In this document: piece after piece, positions 36,336-48,455 of the stretch | How positions within the stretch are numbered: position 1 is the stretch's first letter | How the letters are laid out: every line of letters begins with the position of its first letter | Assembly: GCF_000005825.2 (NCBI RefSeq) | Contig: NC_013791.2 | Span: 3,224,001-3,288,000 of the forward strand | Reading direction: 5' to 3' | DNA length: 64,000 bases | Source of the DNA: Alkalihalophilus pseudofirmus OF4 | Lineage (GTDB): Bacteria > Bacillota > Bacilli > Bacillales > Bacillaceae_D | Position numbers and translations under genes: made by a program | The notes under the pieces: generated by a model | What the model saw: only the letters and a program-made list of their open reading frames with translations | Database searches by the model: none | Told to the model about the DNA's origin: nothing

Positions 36336-37733
36336 TTAACCGATTGAACCTTCCATCTCGAACTTGATCAGACGGTTCATTTCAACGGCATATTCCATTG
36401 GAAGTTCTTTTGTAAATGGCTCGATGAAGCCCATTACGATCATTTCTGTTGCTTCTTGCTCAGAAATACCGCGGCTCATCAAGTAGAAGAGTTGATCTTC
36501 AGATACCTTTGATACCGTAGCTTCATGCTCAAGTGTGATGTTGTTATTTAAGATCTCATTGTATGGAATCGTATCAGAAGTTGATTCGTTATCCATGATA
36601 AGCGTATCACACTCGATTTTTGATTTAGACCCTTCAGAGCGGCGTCCGAAGTGACAGATACCACGGTACGTTACTTTACCGCCGTGTTTAGAGATTGATT
36701 TTGAAACGATTGTTGATGAACAGTTTGGCGCTAAGTGGTGAACTTTTGCACCCGCATCTTGGTGTTGTCCTTTACCCGCAATAGCGATTGAAAGGATCGT
36801 ACCTTTTGCACCTTCACCGCGCATTACAACAGCTGGATACTTCATCGTTAATTTAGAACCGATGTTACCATCAACCCATTCCATTGTTGCACCAGCATCT
36901 GCTACCGCACGCTTAGTTACTAGATTGAAGATATTAGGCGCCCAGTTTTGGATCGTTGTGTAACGGCAGTATGCGTTCTTTTTAACGATGATTTCAACAA
37001 CCGCACTATGAAGTGAGTTTGTTGAGTAAACAGGTGCTGTACAACCTTCAACATAGTGTACAGAGCTGTCTTCATCAGCAATGATCAACGTACGCTCGAA
37101 TTGACCCATGTTCTCTGAGTTGATACGGAAGTACGCTTGAAGAGGCGTATCCGTTTTAACACCTTTTGGCACGTAGATAAATGAACCACCAGACCATACA
37201 GCAGAATTTAATGCTGCAAATTTGTTATCAGATGGAGGGATAATTGTACCGAAGTGCTCTTTAAAGATCTCTTCGTGTTCACGAAGTGCTGTATCTGTAT
37301 CTGTGAAAAGAATACCTAGCTCAGTTAAATCTTCTTTCATGTTGTGGTAAACAACTTCAGATTCATACTGTGCAGATACACCTGCAAGATATTTTTGCTC
37401 AGCTTCTGGAATTCCAAGCTTATCAAATGTGTTTTTGATTTCTTCAGGAACTTCATCCCAAGATTTCTCAGACTTCTCAGACGGCTTTACGTAGTACGTA
37501 ATTTCGTCAAAGTTAAGTTCAGATAAATCTCCGCCCCACTGAGGCATAGGCATTTTATAGAATTGTTCTAATGACTTCAAACGGAAATCAAGCATCCATT
37601 GCGGCTCTTTTTTCATACGTGAAATTTCTTCTACGATCTCACGAGTTAAACCACGCTTTGAACGGAAGATGGATACGTCACGATCCGAGAACCCGTATTT
37701 GTATTCACCGATATCAGGCATTTTTTTAGCCAT
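36336..37733 (-). CDS. sufB: Fe-S cluster assembly scaffold subunit SufB
   Basis: Scaffold subunit of the SufBCD complex, on which clusters form using sulfur from SufS/SufU. 465 residues, the normal length. The C-terminal beta-helix core has [20 protein letters not shown] with the conserved Cys, and [18 protein letters not shown] and [20 protein letters not shown]. Start ATG 37733, 8 nt after AAGGAGGGT. It is last in the sufC-sufD-sufS-sufU-sufB operon, the standard Firmicute order. Confidence 0.96.
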   Translation of the reverse strand: MAKKMPDIGEYKYGFSDRDVSIFRSKRGLTREIVEEISRMKKEPQWMLDFRLKSLEQFYKMPMPQWGGDLSELNFDEITYYVKPSEKSEKSWDEVPEEIKNTFDKLGIPEAEQKYLAGVSAQYESEVVYHNMKEDLTELGILFTDTDTALREHEEIFKEHFGTIIPPSDNKFAALNSAVWSGGSFIYVPKGVKTDTPLQAYFRINSENMGQFERTLIIADEDSSVHYVEGCTAPVYSTNSLHSAVVEIIVKKNAYCRYTTIQNWAPNIFNLVTKRAVADAGATMEWVDGNIGSKLTMKYPAVVMRGEGAKGTILSIAIAGKGQHQDAGAKVHHLAPNCSSTIVSKSISKHGGKVTYRGICHFGRRSEGSKSKIECDTLIMDNESTSDTIPYNEILNNNITLEHEATVSKVSEDQLFYLMSRGISEQEATEMIVMGFIEPFTKELPMEYAVEMNRLIKFEMEGSIG

Positions 37734-37787
37734 GTCGGAAACCCTCCTTAGATAGTTGCTTACCCCTTTTTGCAAAAGGCTAAGCCG

Positions 37788-40742
<2,955 letters not shown>

Positions 40743-40827
40743 ACATACCCACCCTTTACTGTTGATTCGCTCATTTGCTTCTTTTCTTGCTGTGCAAATC
40801 ATGCACTGCAGATAAAACTAGACTGAC

Positions 40828-41613
40828 TTAAGCTTCTTGGTTTACGCGCTCGTCTTCAATGCCAAGTTCTTCTTTAATCCAGTCGTAACCTTCTGCCTCA
40901 AGACGTTCAGCTAATTCAGAACCACCAGATTTCACGATACGGCCTTGCATCATAACGTGTACTTTATCAGGCTTGATGTAGTCAAGAAGACGTTGGTAGT
41001 GAGTGATGATTAGACATCCAAACTCAGAACCACGCATTGCATTAACACCTTTTGATACGACTTTAAGTGCATCGATATCTAGACCTGAATCGATCTCATC
41101 AAGGATTGCAAGCTTCGGCTCAAGCATCATTAATTGAAGAATCTCGTTACGCTTCTTCTCACCGCCAGAGAATCCTTCATTTAAGTAACGCTGTGCAAAC
41201 TGTTGATCCATTTCAAGAAGATCCATTTTCTCATCTAATTTACGGATGAATTTCATTAGAGAAATCTCATCACCTTCTTCGCGGCCTGCATTAATAGCAG
41301 AACGTAAGAAGTCCGCGTTTGTAATTCCACTGATCTCAGATGGATATTGCATCGCTAGGAATAGACCTGCTTGTGCACGCTCGTCTACTTCCATTTCAAG
41401 CACATCTTCACCGTTCATTGTTACAGATCCGCTTGTGATTTCATATTTCGGATGACCCATGATTGCAGAAGCTAAAGTTGATTTACCTGTACCATTTGGT
41501 CCCATGATTGCGTGGATTTCTCCACCGTTAATTTCAATACTGAAGTCTTTAAGAATTTCCTTTCCTTCAATTGAAACGTGTAAGTTCTCGATTTTTAAGA
41601 ATGGTGCTGACAT
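40828..41613 (-). CDS. sufC: Fe-S assembly ATPase SufC
   Basis: ABC-type ATPase that drives shape changes in SufBCD. Walker [13 protein letters not shown] (residues ~40-51), Q-loop [10 protein letters not shown], signature [13 protein letters not shown], Walker [15 protein letters not shown]. 261 residues. The start ATG 41613 has an excellent GGAGGT site. It is the first gene of the operon, so the regulatory region upstream (41614-41770) controls the whole set. Confidence 0.96.
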   Translation of the reverse strand: MSAPFLKIENLHVSIEGKEILKDFSIEINGGEIHAIMGPNGTGKSTLASAIMGHPKYEITSGSVTMNGEDVLEMEVDERAQAGLFLAMQYPSEISGITNADFLRSAINAGREEGDEISLMKFIRKLDEKMDLLEMDQQFAQRYLNEGFSGGEKKRNEILQLMMLEPKLAILDEIDSGLDIDALKVVSKGVNAMRGSEFGCLIITHYQRLLDYIKPDKVHVMMQGRIVKSGGSELAERLEAEGYDWIKEELGIEDERVNQEA

Positions 41614-41790
41614 CTTTATGACCTCCAATTTATCTTGCTTATAACAAGCAGTGTGATTTCGATGATTAAATCGAATTATTCTCAATCTATTCTCATTACA
41701 ATCTTATAACAAATCCAACATAAGTTCAAGGTAACGAGACTAGTATGTACAATTGCGTTTCACGCAACATTCTTCATTATAATATAGATT
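41614..41790 (-). promoter_or_regulatory. Upstream region of the suf operon
   Basis: Contains two direct repeats on the minus strand, ATGAGAATA and TTGAGAATA, 11 bp apart (about 41680-41700). Further up is a perfect palindrome TTGCGT-TTC-ACGCAA (41752-41766). A possible promoter is TTGAAC ... TATAAG with a short spacer near 41705-41732. No known operator was assigned. Confidence 0.35.
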
Positions 41791-41863
41791 GGTTCATACA
41801 CAAAGGGAGCGGCGCCAGTTATGGGCCACTCCCTTATGTCATTTTATTCTATCCTAACAGAAC

Positions 41864-42013
41864 TTATAGATGGTGTTGATTGAATTCCCTTACCATTTCA
41901 TTGCAGCGTTTGTATTCTTTATCACGAGCTCTCTCAATTTCCATTCTTTTATCGAGGCTTCGGTTGTATTCCTCATAACCTACTCCATGTGCAGAATGCA
42001 TTGCCTTTTCCAT
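41864..42013 (-). CDS. Possible small charged protein or gene remnant (49 aa)
   Basis: Minus-strand frame of 49 codons: MEKAMHSAHGVGYEEYNRSL, then DKRMEIERARDKEYKRCNEM, VREFNQHHL. It is highly charged, helical in character and unlike random translation, but no ribosome site precedes ATG 42013. The frame remains open 13 more codons (FIIQSLDAAYTSD) to an upstream stop at 42053-42055, without a start. It may be a truncated gene. An inverted repeat at 41806-41832 follows it. Confidence 0.35.
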   Translation of the reverse strand: MEKAMHSAHGVGYEEYNRSLDKRMEIERARDKEYKRCNEMVREFNQHHL

Positions 42014-42232
42014 ATCACTCGTATACGCAGCGTCTAATGACTGGATAATGAATCAATCCCTTCTCTTTTGATACATGTATCTTAACATGAACGCTTTAAT
42101 TGACCAAAGCGCAAAAAAGAGGCTGAGGTTCCTTTACAGGTTATCAGATCACCTATGCCATTGTCAGAAAACTTACCAACACGATAACTCTTATTTCCAC
42201 CGTTTTTCGACTTGACCCAATATTTGAAAAAT
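42014..42232. other. Gene-free, possibly decayed sequence
   Basis: A minus-strand frame without a start codon reads KFFKYWVKSKNGGNKSYRVG, then KFSDNGIGDLITCKG, up to about 42085. It could be a gene remnant. Otherwise nothing was recognised. Confidence 0.25.
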
Positions 42233-42619
42233 TTACTGCTGCATCTGACTGCCTTTGCCGCTAAGGTCGGTCATTGCTTCTTGGACAAGAGTGACAGCCT
42301 GGCTCATCGCTGCCCCGCCGCCGAATGCTGCTGTAACGCCCACTGCTTCTAAAATTTCATCTTCAGTACAGCCTTGGTCGAGGCATCCTTTTGTATGATA
42401 AATAATACAATACTCATCTTGTGAAAATACACTAATACCAAGTGCGATCATTTGCTTTTCTTTTTGAGAAAGCTTGCCTTTTGCAAAACATGCTTCTGTG
42501 AACGCATTATATTTCTTAGCAATATCAGGCATCTTCTCTGTGAAGTGTCCTAATCCTTCTTTATATTCAAGTAGTGCCATCTCAACTGCACTTTGGTTCT
42601 GCTGTTGCTGCTGTTCCAT
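42233..42619 (-). CDS. Carboxymuconolactone decarboxylase/AhpD-like protein
   Basis: A 128-residue helical protein of the CMD/AhpD superfamily. The active-site helix reads QDEYCIIYHTKGCLDQGCTE: the E-x-C-x3-H part is kept, but the first Cys of the peroxidase CxxC pair is missing, and an extra Cys pair follows. A disulfide-reductase role like AhpD is therefore uncertain. The N-terminus MEQQQQQNQSAVEMALLEYK is Gln-rich. Start ATG 42619 is 8 nt from AGGAGG; ATG 42622 is also possible. It lies between suf and metQ on the same strand. Confidence 0.75.
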   Translation of the reverse strand: MEQQQQQNQSAVEMALLEYKEGLGHFTEKMPDIAKKYNAFTEACFAKGKLSQKEKQMIALGISVFSQDEYCIIYHTKGCLDQGCTEDEILEAVGVTAAFGGGAAMSQAVTLVQEAMTDLSGKGSQMQQ

Positions 42620-42683
42620 CATTCATCCCTCCTAAAATTGAATCCACTTCAAAGGTAGTATTCGATTTCAGGAATTCATTTAT

Positions 42684-42716
42684 ACAAAAAAGAACGCCAT
42701 TTTGGCGCTCTTTATC
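42684..42716 (-). terminator. Terminator after metQ
   Basis: AAAGA.CGCC / GGCG.TCTTT stem with ATTTT loop; six T on the minus strand. Confidence 0.85.
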
Positions 42717-42727
42717 TGTTTTTCATC

Positions 42728-43582
42728 TTATTCTTCAGTTAAAGGAATAACAGCTCCATTATACTCTTCGTTGATGAAGTTTTGGATCTCTTCAGATTGA
42801 AGAACTTCTAAAAGCTTTTGTACTTCTGAACGCTCTTCATCTTCTGCACGAACAACGATCAGGTTAGGTTGAAGTACATCTTCTTCTTCAAATGCAATTC
42901 CGTATTGCTCAATATCTACTCCGCCCTCAAGAGCGTAGTTTGTGTTGATGACAACAGCATCACCCTCGCCGCTTTCAAATGAAGGAGCAAGCATACGAGC
43001 TTCTACTTGAGTTGAACCAAATTGTAAGTTCTTCGGATTAGATGAAATATCATCGATTGTTGCTAATTGACCTTCTTCAACATCTAGCTCAATTAAGCCT
43101 GCACGCTCAAAGATCGGCAGAATACGGCCGTGGTCACTGATTGAATCACTCATAATAATTGACGCGCCTTCAGGAAGCTCATCAAGGCTTGAATATTCTT
43201 TAGAGTACACACCGATTGGTTCTGCATGGACTGCACCAACGCTGACAAAGTCATAGTCGTTCTCATCAATTTGCATTGCTAAATAACCAGGCGTTTGGAA
43301 ATAGTTCACATCGATGTCGCCATCACGTAACGCTTGGTTTGGCAAGATGTAATCTTGGAAAACTTGGACTTGAAGGTCAATGCCTTCTTCAGCAAGCAAT
43401 TCCTGTGCTGCTTCAAGGATTTCTGCATGCGGTACAGCAGAAGCACCGACTGTTAATGTCGTTGTTTCACCTTCAGCACCCTCACCAGCTTCGTTATCTG
43501 TTGTTTCTTCCTCTGCACCGCCGCATGCCACTAATGATACAGACAATGCTGCAGCTGCTACTACGCTTAAAAACTTTTTCAT
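42728..43582 (-). CDS. metQ: Methionine-binding lipoprotein MetQ
   Basis: Substrate-binding lipoprotein of the D/L-methionine ABC importer. Signal peptide MKKFLSVVAAAALSVSLVAC with the lipobox Cys at residue 20, then an acidic linker. The NlpA-type domain has TLTVGASAVPHAEILEAAQE, NQALRDGDIDVNYFQTPGYL and VVINTNYALEGG. 284 residues. Start ATG 43582; the frame to 43633 upstream overlaps the permease gene. Third gene of metN-metP-metQ, all under a SAM riboswitch. Confidence 0.93.
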   Translation of the reverse strand: MKKFLSVVAAAALSVSLVACGGAEEETTDNEAGEGAEGETTTLTVGASAVPHAEILEAAQELLAEEGIDLQVQVFQDYILPNQALRDGDIDVNYFQTPGYLAMQIDENDYDFVSVGAVHAEPIGVYSKEYSSLDELPEGASIIMSDSISDHGRILPIFERAGLIELDVEEGQLATIDDISSNPKNLQFGSTQVEARMLAPSFESGEGDAVVINTNYALEGGVDIEQYGIAFEEEDVLQPNLIVVRAEDEERSEVQKLLEVLQSEEIQNFINEEYNGAVIPLTEE

Positions 43583-43595
43583 CTCTCTTTTCCCC

Positions 43596-44264
43596 CTACC
43601 GTTTATCTGTTTTATTTGTAAAATAATCACCAATCCACTGGATCACAAAAACGACCAATAGAATTGCGATTGTTGCTACCAAAGTAATCTCGCTGTTATT
43701 GCGCTGGAATCCTTCTAGGTACGCGAAATGGCCCAGACCGCCTGCACCAATGACCCCTGCCATCGCTGTATAGCTGACAAGTGCAATCGCTGTAACGGTG
43801 ATTCCAGAAATAAGTGCTGGCAAGGATTCAGGAATTAAAACTTTCCGAATGATTGTCCAGTTGCTCGCTCCCATTGATTGTGACGCTTCAATAACCCCTT
43901 TATCGATCTCACGCAGGGCAATCTCCACCATACGCGCATAGAACGGGGCAGCTCCAATGATTAATGCAGGAAGCGCTGCATTTGCCCCAAGCATCGAACC
44001 TGTCAGGGCCCTTGTAAATGGAATTAATAAAACAATTAATATGATAAATGGGATTGATCTAAAAATATTAACGATAAAGCTTGCCACCACGTTAACAAGA
44101 TAATTCTCCCATAGATTCCCTTTGGCTGTCAGATAAAGAACTAATCCTAAAATGAGTCCAAGTACAAATGTAGCAAAGACAGAAATAGACGTCATATAGA
44201 GCGTTTCAAGCGTCGCATCCCATAAGCGGTCCCATTTCACATCAGCTAGAAATTGATCATTCAT
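43596..44264 (-). CDS. metP: Methionine ABC transporter permease MetP (MetI)
   Basis: A 222-residue inner-membrane protein with five helices. TLYMTSISVFATFVLGLILG is the first; the EAA loop contacting the ATPase is EASQSMGASNWTIIRKVLIP, then ESLPALISG. It overlaps metN by 8 bp (44257-44264) and is 13 bp before metQ, so all three are coupled. Confidence 0.93.
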   Translation of the reverse strand: MNDQFLADVKWDRLWDATLETLYMTSISVFATFVLGLILGLVLYLTAKGNLWENYLVNVVASFIVNIFRSIPFIILIVLLIPFTRALTGSMLGANAALPALIIGAAPFYARMVEIALREIDKGVIEASQSMGASNWTIIRKVLIPESLPALISGITVTAIALVSYTAMAGVIGAGGLGHFAYLEGFQRNNSEITLVATIAILLVVFVIQWIGDYFTNKTDKR

Positions 44265-45282
44265 ACGTGATCACCTCCACTTCCACTTTCTTGCTGCGGA
44301 TAAAGGCAATCGCGCGCTCGACTTCATCAGTCTCTCCGTTTAAAGCAACAAATAACGTCCCGTATGACCCTTCTTGGATCTTCGTGATCTTTCCTTGCAC
44401 AATATTTACTTCAATATCAAATGAGCGAATCAGCTGCGTAATTAATGGGCTTTCCGCCTCTTCACCGACGAAGGTTAACTGAACAATTTTACCTTCAGGG
44501 TGATCTGCGAGTAATTGCTTAATCGCATCTGTCGTTTCTTCAGGCTCTGTAATTTGCTTAACAAATTCCTTCGTCATCTCTTCTTTTGGCTTACGGAATA
44601 CTTCTAGCACCGGTCCCTGCTCAACTACTTTACCGGCTTCCATCACAGCCACTTGATGACAAATTTTACGAATGACGTGCATTTCATGTGTGATCAGCAC
44701 GATCGTTAAGCCTAACTTTTGATTAATATCAACGAGCAAGTCCAAAATCGAATCTGTCGTCTTAGGATCTAGTGCGGATGTTGCTTCATCACATAACAGC
44801 ACCTTAGGATTGTTAGCAAGCGCACGTGCAATACCGACACGCTGTTTTTGTCCGCCGCTCAATTGCGATGGATAGCTGTCTCCGCGTCCTTTAAGCCCTA
44901 CTAGCTCAATTAACTCATTCACTCGTTGTTCACGTTTGGCTTTTGGCACACCTGCAATTTCAAGAGGAAACGCGATATTATCTCGCACCGTACGCGACCA
45001 AAGCAAATTAAAATGCTGGAAAATCATCCCGATTTCTTGACGGGCTTTTCTTAATTCTTTTGTTGAGAGTGCTGAAAGCTTTTTGCCAGCTACAACAACC
45101 TCTCCTTCTGTTGGACGTTCAAGCATATTTAACATACGAATTAACGTACTTTTACCTGCGCCGCTATATCCAATCACACCGAATATCTCACCCTCGCCGA
45201 TATTTAAATCAACGCCATCGACGGCATGAACGGTGCCATTCTTCGTTTCAAATCGTTTACGAATCGATCGAAGTGAAATCAT
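44257..45282 (-). CDS. metN: Methionine ABC transporter ATP-binding protein MetN
   Basis: A 341-residue ATPase. Walker A GYSGAGKSTLIRML (~38-51), Q-loop MIFQHFNLL, signature LSGGQKQRVGIARAL, Walker B VLLCDEATSALDP. The last ~90 residues (GKIVQLTFVGEEAESPLITQ ... IVQGKITKIQEGSYGTLFVAL) form the NIL domain, which in homologues binds methionine and inhibits transport. First gene of the operon; its leader holds the SAM riboswitch. Confidence 0.95.
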   Translation of the reverse strand: MISLRSIRKRFETKNGTVHAVDGVDLNIGEGEIFGVIGYSGAGKSTLIRMLNMLERPTEGEVVVAGKKLSALSTKELRKARQEIGMIFQHFNLLWSRTVRDNIAFPLEIAGVPKAKREQRVNELIELVGLKGRGDSYPSQLSGGQKQRVGIARALANNPKVLLCDEATSALDPKTTDSILDLLVDINQKLGLTIVLITHEMHVIRKICHQVAVMEAGKVVEQGPVLEVFRKPKEEMTKEFVKQITEPEETTDAIKQLLADHPEGKIVQLTFVGEEAESPLITQLIRSFDIEVNIVQGKITKIQEGSYGTLFVALNGETDEVERAIAFIRSKKVEVEVITYE

Positions 45283-45403
45283 TAATTACTCCCTACTTTC
45301 TCTATAAATCCCAAACCACGTTTTAAGCTTTACTGAAGTTATTTAGTAAAGCATGAAAGGATGAGGATCTCCTAACTCTAACGTACGACAAACTCATACA
45401 CAA

Positions 45404-45441
45404 TAAAAAAGCCCTTCTGTTTATGATGAACAGAAAGGCGT
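45404..45441 (-). terminator. SAM-riboswitch terminator before metN
   Basis: Minus strand GCCTTTCTGTT / AACAGAAGGGC stem followed by TTTTTT. Confidence 0.9.
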
Positions 45442-45457
45442 AAATTCATTATCCCTT

Positions 45458-45570
45458 CTCTCATCTACCAAAGCTCATGCTTTGCAGGAATTAGCACCTT
45501 CTAGGTCAACATATGACTTAGTGGTTGCTGGGTTTCATCGGGCCAGTCCCTCCACCTCTCGCGATAAGAG
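45458..45570 (-). promoter_or_regulatory. SAM-I riboswitch (S-box)
   Basis: Minus strand carries the S-box landmarks in order: CTTATCGCGAGAGGTGGAGG, GACTGGCCCGATGAAACC, CAGCAACC, AAGGTGCTAATTCCTGCA and GATGAGAG. P1 pairs CTCTTATC with GATGAGAG. SAM binding should favour the downstream terminator and shut off metNPQ. Confidence 0.95.
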
Positions 45571-45606
45571 ATATAAAGTTGTTGTCGTTCGCTTTTACAT
45601 GAATGC

Positions 45607-45636
45607 ATCATAGCACGCGGGTTTTTTAGCTGTCAA
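45607..45636 (-). promoter_or_regulatory. Promoter of the metNPQ operon
   Basis: Minus strand TTGACA (45631-45636), 18 bp, TATGAT (45607-45612), 30-40 bp before the S-box. Confidence 0.75.
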
Positions 45637-45641
45637 CGATT

Positions 45642-46914
45642 TTATGCCGAAACATTTGAAGAAGATATTTCCGCTTCTTTTTTCTCCCTAAATACTAGAA
45701 AAAAATAGACCGAACCGATGAGATACAGGCTTGCTGTGATCGTGAATACATACGCATACCCGTAGTAGGAACCATGAATCATTACAAGGGTAGTTGAAAC
45801 AGGACCCATTACCGCCCAGCCAAGCTGGAACACCATCTGGCCCACTGAGTTAGCAAGACCTTTCATCGAGTCATCTACCTTCCGCATCATCAATGCCATC
45901 TGGATTGGATTCCCTGCATTCATTAATGCCTGCCTAAATAAGAAACCTATAACAGCAACCCACAATATTTCTGTGTAGGCAGTTAATAGAAGAAACGGCA
46001 AGGAGGACAGCTGCAAAATGACCACCGCTTTTACTTCACCCACTCTTCGCACGACACTTGGACCGATCATTAGCGCAATCGCCGTCATTGCCTGGCCTAA
46101 AGAGAGAATAATACCGACAACCGAATAACTTACATCAAAGCGGTCGGTAAAATAGAGATTCAGGTAAGGGATAACGAGACCAGATCCAAAGCCAATCAAT
46201 AAGTTAGCTACAGCGAAAAGTCCGATCACTTTCAGACTGGAACGATGTGTCGTAAATAACTTCCCTAGAGAGCTTGCTCCTGTTTTCTCTTTGCGGACTT
46301 TTTGTTCCTCACGAATCTTTAAAATTGGAATTAACGCTATAAAAAATAATGCTGCCCCAAACAACAAGGTGATTCGTACACTTGTTAACATGGCGAGGCC
46401 AAATACATTATGAAAAATCAGACATCGTCCCGCCTAATGTGTTTCCGATTACGTTTGCTACCATAATAAGAGCAAAGTTAAAGCTGAACAGGTGCACCCG
46501 TTCTTTTTCAGATGAATTTTCCGCAAGGAGTGGAATAGAAGAAACTTGGATAAACGCCATAAAAAGTCCTGTCATAAAAGCAGTTGCTAATAGAAGTGTT
46601 TCAGCTGTCAGCACCCCTCTTAGTAAAAGACTGACGGCTGCAAAAACGGCTCCAAACAAGATGACTTTCTTTCGGCCGATCTTATCACTCAACAAGCCAG
46701 CAGGCAAAAGTGCAATCGCACTAGCCATAGCCTGCATCGCAATGACTCTGCCGTTGACTTGATCAACATAGCCTAACTCACGTATATAATAATTATAAAT
46801 AACCATAAAAATCCCCATCCCAATATTAGCTAGGACAGAGGCTAAAAGAAACAAACGCACATTTCGATTATATGATTTAAGCTGTCTTGACCAGTCTCCC
46901 ATAAGACGCGCCAT
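45642..46914 (-). pseudogene. MFS transporter interrupted by a frameshift
   Basis: Two frames make one ~420-residue major facilitator protein. The N-half (46914-46408) has six helices and the MFS loop LLPAGLLSDKIGRKKVILFG, ending GNTLGGTMSDFS-stop. The C-half (to 45642) continues from HNVFGLAMLTSVRITLLFGA in another frame. The switch lies in a run of five A on the plus strand (46413-46417; T on the coding strand): losing one base would rejoin them as SDFHNVFGLAM. No other damage is seen, so it is either a recent mutation or a base-call error. Substrate unknown; the start is ATG 46914, 9 nt after AAGGTG. Confidence 0.75.
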
Positions 46915-46974
46915 ATCGACCATCACCTTTTCATTATTTCGATCCCCTAAATATAATAGTCGATTTCACCCAAA

Positions 46975-47014
46975 ATAAAAAGCCTTTCGTCAAAGTTTTC
47001 AGACGAAAAGCTTA
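46975..47014 (-). terminator. Terminator after the YusG-like gene
   Basis: AAGCCTTTCGTC / GACGAAAAGCTT stem with a 10-nt loop; T-rich minus-strand tail. Confidence 0.8.
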
Positions 47015-47035
47015 CATCATCTAACACCAGTTCTT

Positions 47036-47272
47036 CTAACACCAGCCCTCTTCACAGCTGTCTACATAGGAAGTCACTTGGTTAGGGTCGGTCTGTTCAT
47101 ATCTATATACTTTATCCTCTTCAAATACATATCCAGCACTCATAATATGCTGCAAGCCCGCTTCTGTTTCCGTTACTTGTCCGATGCGAGCATCATCCAC
47201 ATACAGGTTCATATGGCCGTTTTCATACTTTCCTTTTACCTTGCTTGTCACATCCACTTTCACTAAATCCAT
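47036..47272 (-). CDS. yusG: YusG-like small protein (DUF2553)
   Basis: A 78-residue soluble protein: KVDVTSKVKGKYENGHMNLY, VDDARIGQVTETEAG, and a C-terminus VTSYVDSCEEGWC with two cysteines. It resembles YusG, which sits next to gcvH (yusH) in B. subtilis. Function unknown. Start ATG 47272 is 7 nt from GGAGGGG; upstream codons to 47335 are not supported. Confidence 0.7.
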   Translation of the reverse strand: MDLVKVDVTSKVKGKYENGHMNLYVDDARIGQVTETEAGLQHIMSAGYVFEEDKVYRYEQTDPNQVTSYVDSCEEGWC

Positions 47273-47344
47273 ACCGTTTCCCCTCCAAATGTATGGTGTA
47301 GCTATAGTGTATGCCGCACGGTGTGTTCTACTCAAGGAAAAAGA

Positions 47345-47375
47345 AAGAGAAGGAGGCAGGTTCCTCCTTCTCTAA
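47345..47375 (-). terminator. Terminator after gcvH
   Basis: Perfect AGAGAAGGAGG / CCTCCTTCTCT stem with a CAGGT loop; minus-strand tail TTCTTTTTC. Confidence 0.8.
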
Positions 47376-47380
47376 AATGA

Positions 47381-47770
47381 TTAATCTTCGCTGATCATTT
47401 CTGCATACTGAGAATCGTTCATCAGCTTGTCCACTTCATTTGAATCCTTAGGCTCAACAACGATCATCCATGCTTTTTCATACGGTGATTCGTTTACAAA
47501 TTCAGGGGAATCATCAAGCTCTTCGTTGATTTCAACGACTTTCCCGCTAATTGGTGCATATAGTTCAGAAACAGTCTTAACTGATTCTACACTACCGAAA
47601 GGCTCGTTTGCTTCGATGTCGTCTCCAACTTCAGGAAGCTCAACGAAAACGATATCTCCTAGTTCTGATTGAGCGAAGTCTGTAATTCCGATACGTACTT
47701 TATCGTCTTCAACTTTCACCCACTCATGCTCTTCTGAATACTTTAATTCCTTTGGTACATTTGCACTCAT
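47381..47770 (-). CDS. gcvH: Glycine cleavage system H protein
   Basis: Lipoyl carrier that shuttles the aminomethyl group of glycine; in Bacillus it is also the entry point of lipoate assembly. Lipoyl-lysine K65 in [19 protein letters not shown]. 129 residues, normal. In Bacillus gcvH is separate from gcvT-gcvPA-gcvPB, as here. It links functionally to lipA at 23.2 kb. Confidence 0.95.
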   Translation of the reverse strand: MSANVPKELKYSEEHEWVKVEDDKVRIGITDFAQSELGDIVFVELPEVGDDIEANEPFGSVESVKTVSELYAPISGKVVEINEELDDSPEFVNESPYEKAWMIVVEPKDSNEVDKLMNDSQYAEMISED

Positions 47771-47894
47771 GTGATAATCCCTCCATCAATTTGGTACATA
47801 CTCACTCTATTATACCTTTTTTGCCATATAAACTAAATGCTTAGTCGAAAGATTTTGTCTTAATGTGTCATGATCAACGTGATTTTGTATAGGA

Positions 47895-48251
47895 TTATTT
47901 CCATGTTTGCTCAAATTGCTCTTCTTTAAAGCCTACCGTGACAAGATTGCCGTCCGTTGTAATCGGGCGCTTAATCAGCATGCCATCAGAAGCAAGCAGC
48001 TCAAGTTTCTCCTCATCACTCATATCTGCCAGCTTATCTTTTAAGCCAAGCTCACGATATTTTTGTCCGCTCGTATTAAAAAATTTCTTAAGCTCAAGTC
48101 CGCTTTTTTTATAAAATGATTCAAGCTCTTCTTTAGAAGGAGGTGATTCTACAATATGTACTTCGTTTAATTCAACTCCATTTTCTTCGAGCCACTTCTT
48201 CGCTTTACGGCATGTCCCGCATTTCGGATAATGATAAAACGTTACTAACAT
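47895..48251 (-). CDS. yusI: Arsenate reductase/Spx-like protein YusI
   Basis: A 118-residue thioredoxin-fold protein of the ArsC/Spx/MgsR family. YHYPKCGTCRKAKKWLEENG holds the CxxC pair, and RPITTDGNLVTVGFKEEQFE carries the family's RP motif. It is unlikely to be a true arsenate reductase; the role may be redox regulation, which is unproven. It starts ATG after GGAGAGGAG. Its 5' neighbour is a 55-residue small gene 36 bp upstream. Confidence 0.85.
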   Translation of the reverse strand: MLVTFYHYPKCGTCRKAKKWLEENGVELNEVHIVESPPSKEELESFYKKSGLELKKFFNTSGQKYRELGLKDKLADMSDEEKLELLASDGMLIKRPITTDGNLVTVGFKEEQFEQTWK

Positions 48252-48287
48252 AAAAAAACTCCTCTCCTGCTTGGATACTTTACGTCA

Positions 48288-48455
48288 TTATTGCTTATTT
48301 TTTCTATTTCTACAACTGTTACGCTCATGATCATCTATATCACTTTCCCACATTTGCTGAATGGCTGCTTGAGTTGTATCTTCTGTTAGATCCGTCGCAA
48401 ACTCCTCTACTCCAGTTAATGGTCCTGTATACTCAATCTTCGGCTGCTTTTTCAT
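48288..48455 (-). CDS. Small hypothetical protein (55 aa)
   Basis: Minus-strand frame with ATG 48455, 7 nt after GGGAAGGGA: MKKQPKIEYTGPLTGVEEFA, TDLTEDTTQAAIQQMWESDI, DDHERNSCRNRKNKQ. It is soluble, acidic in the middle and basic at the end. No family recognised. Its start is well formed and it is close to yusI, so the two may be co-transcribed. Confidence 0.5.
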   Translation of the reverse strand: MKKQPKIEYTGPLTGVEEFATDLTEDTTQAAIQQMWESDIDDHERNSCRNRKNKQ

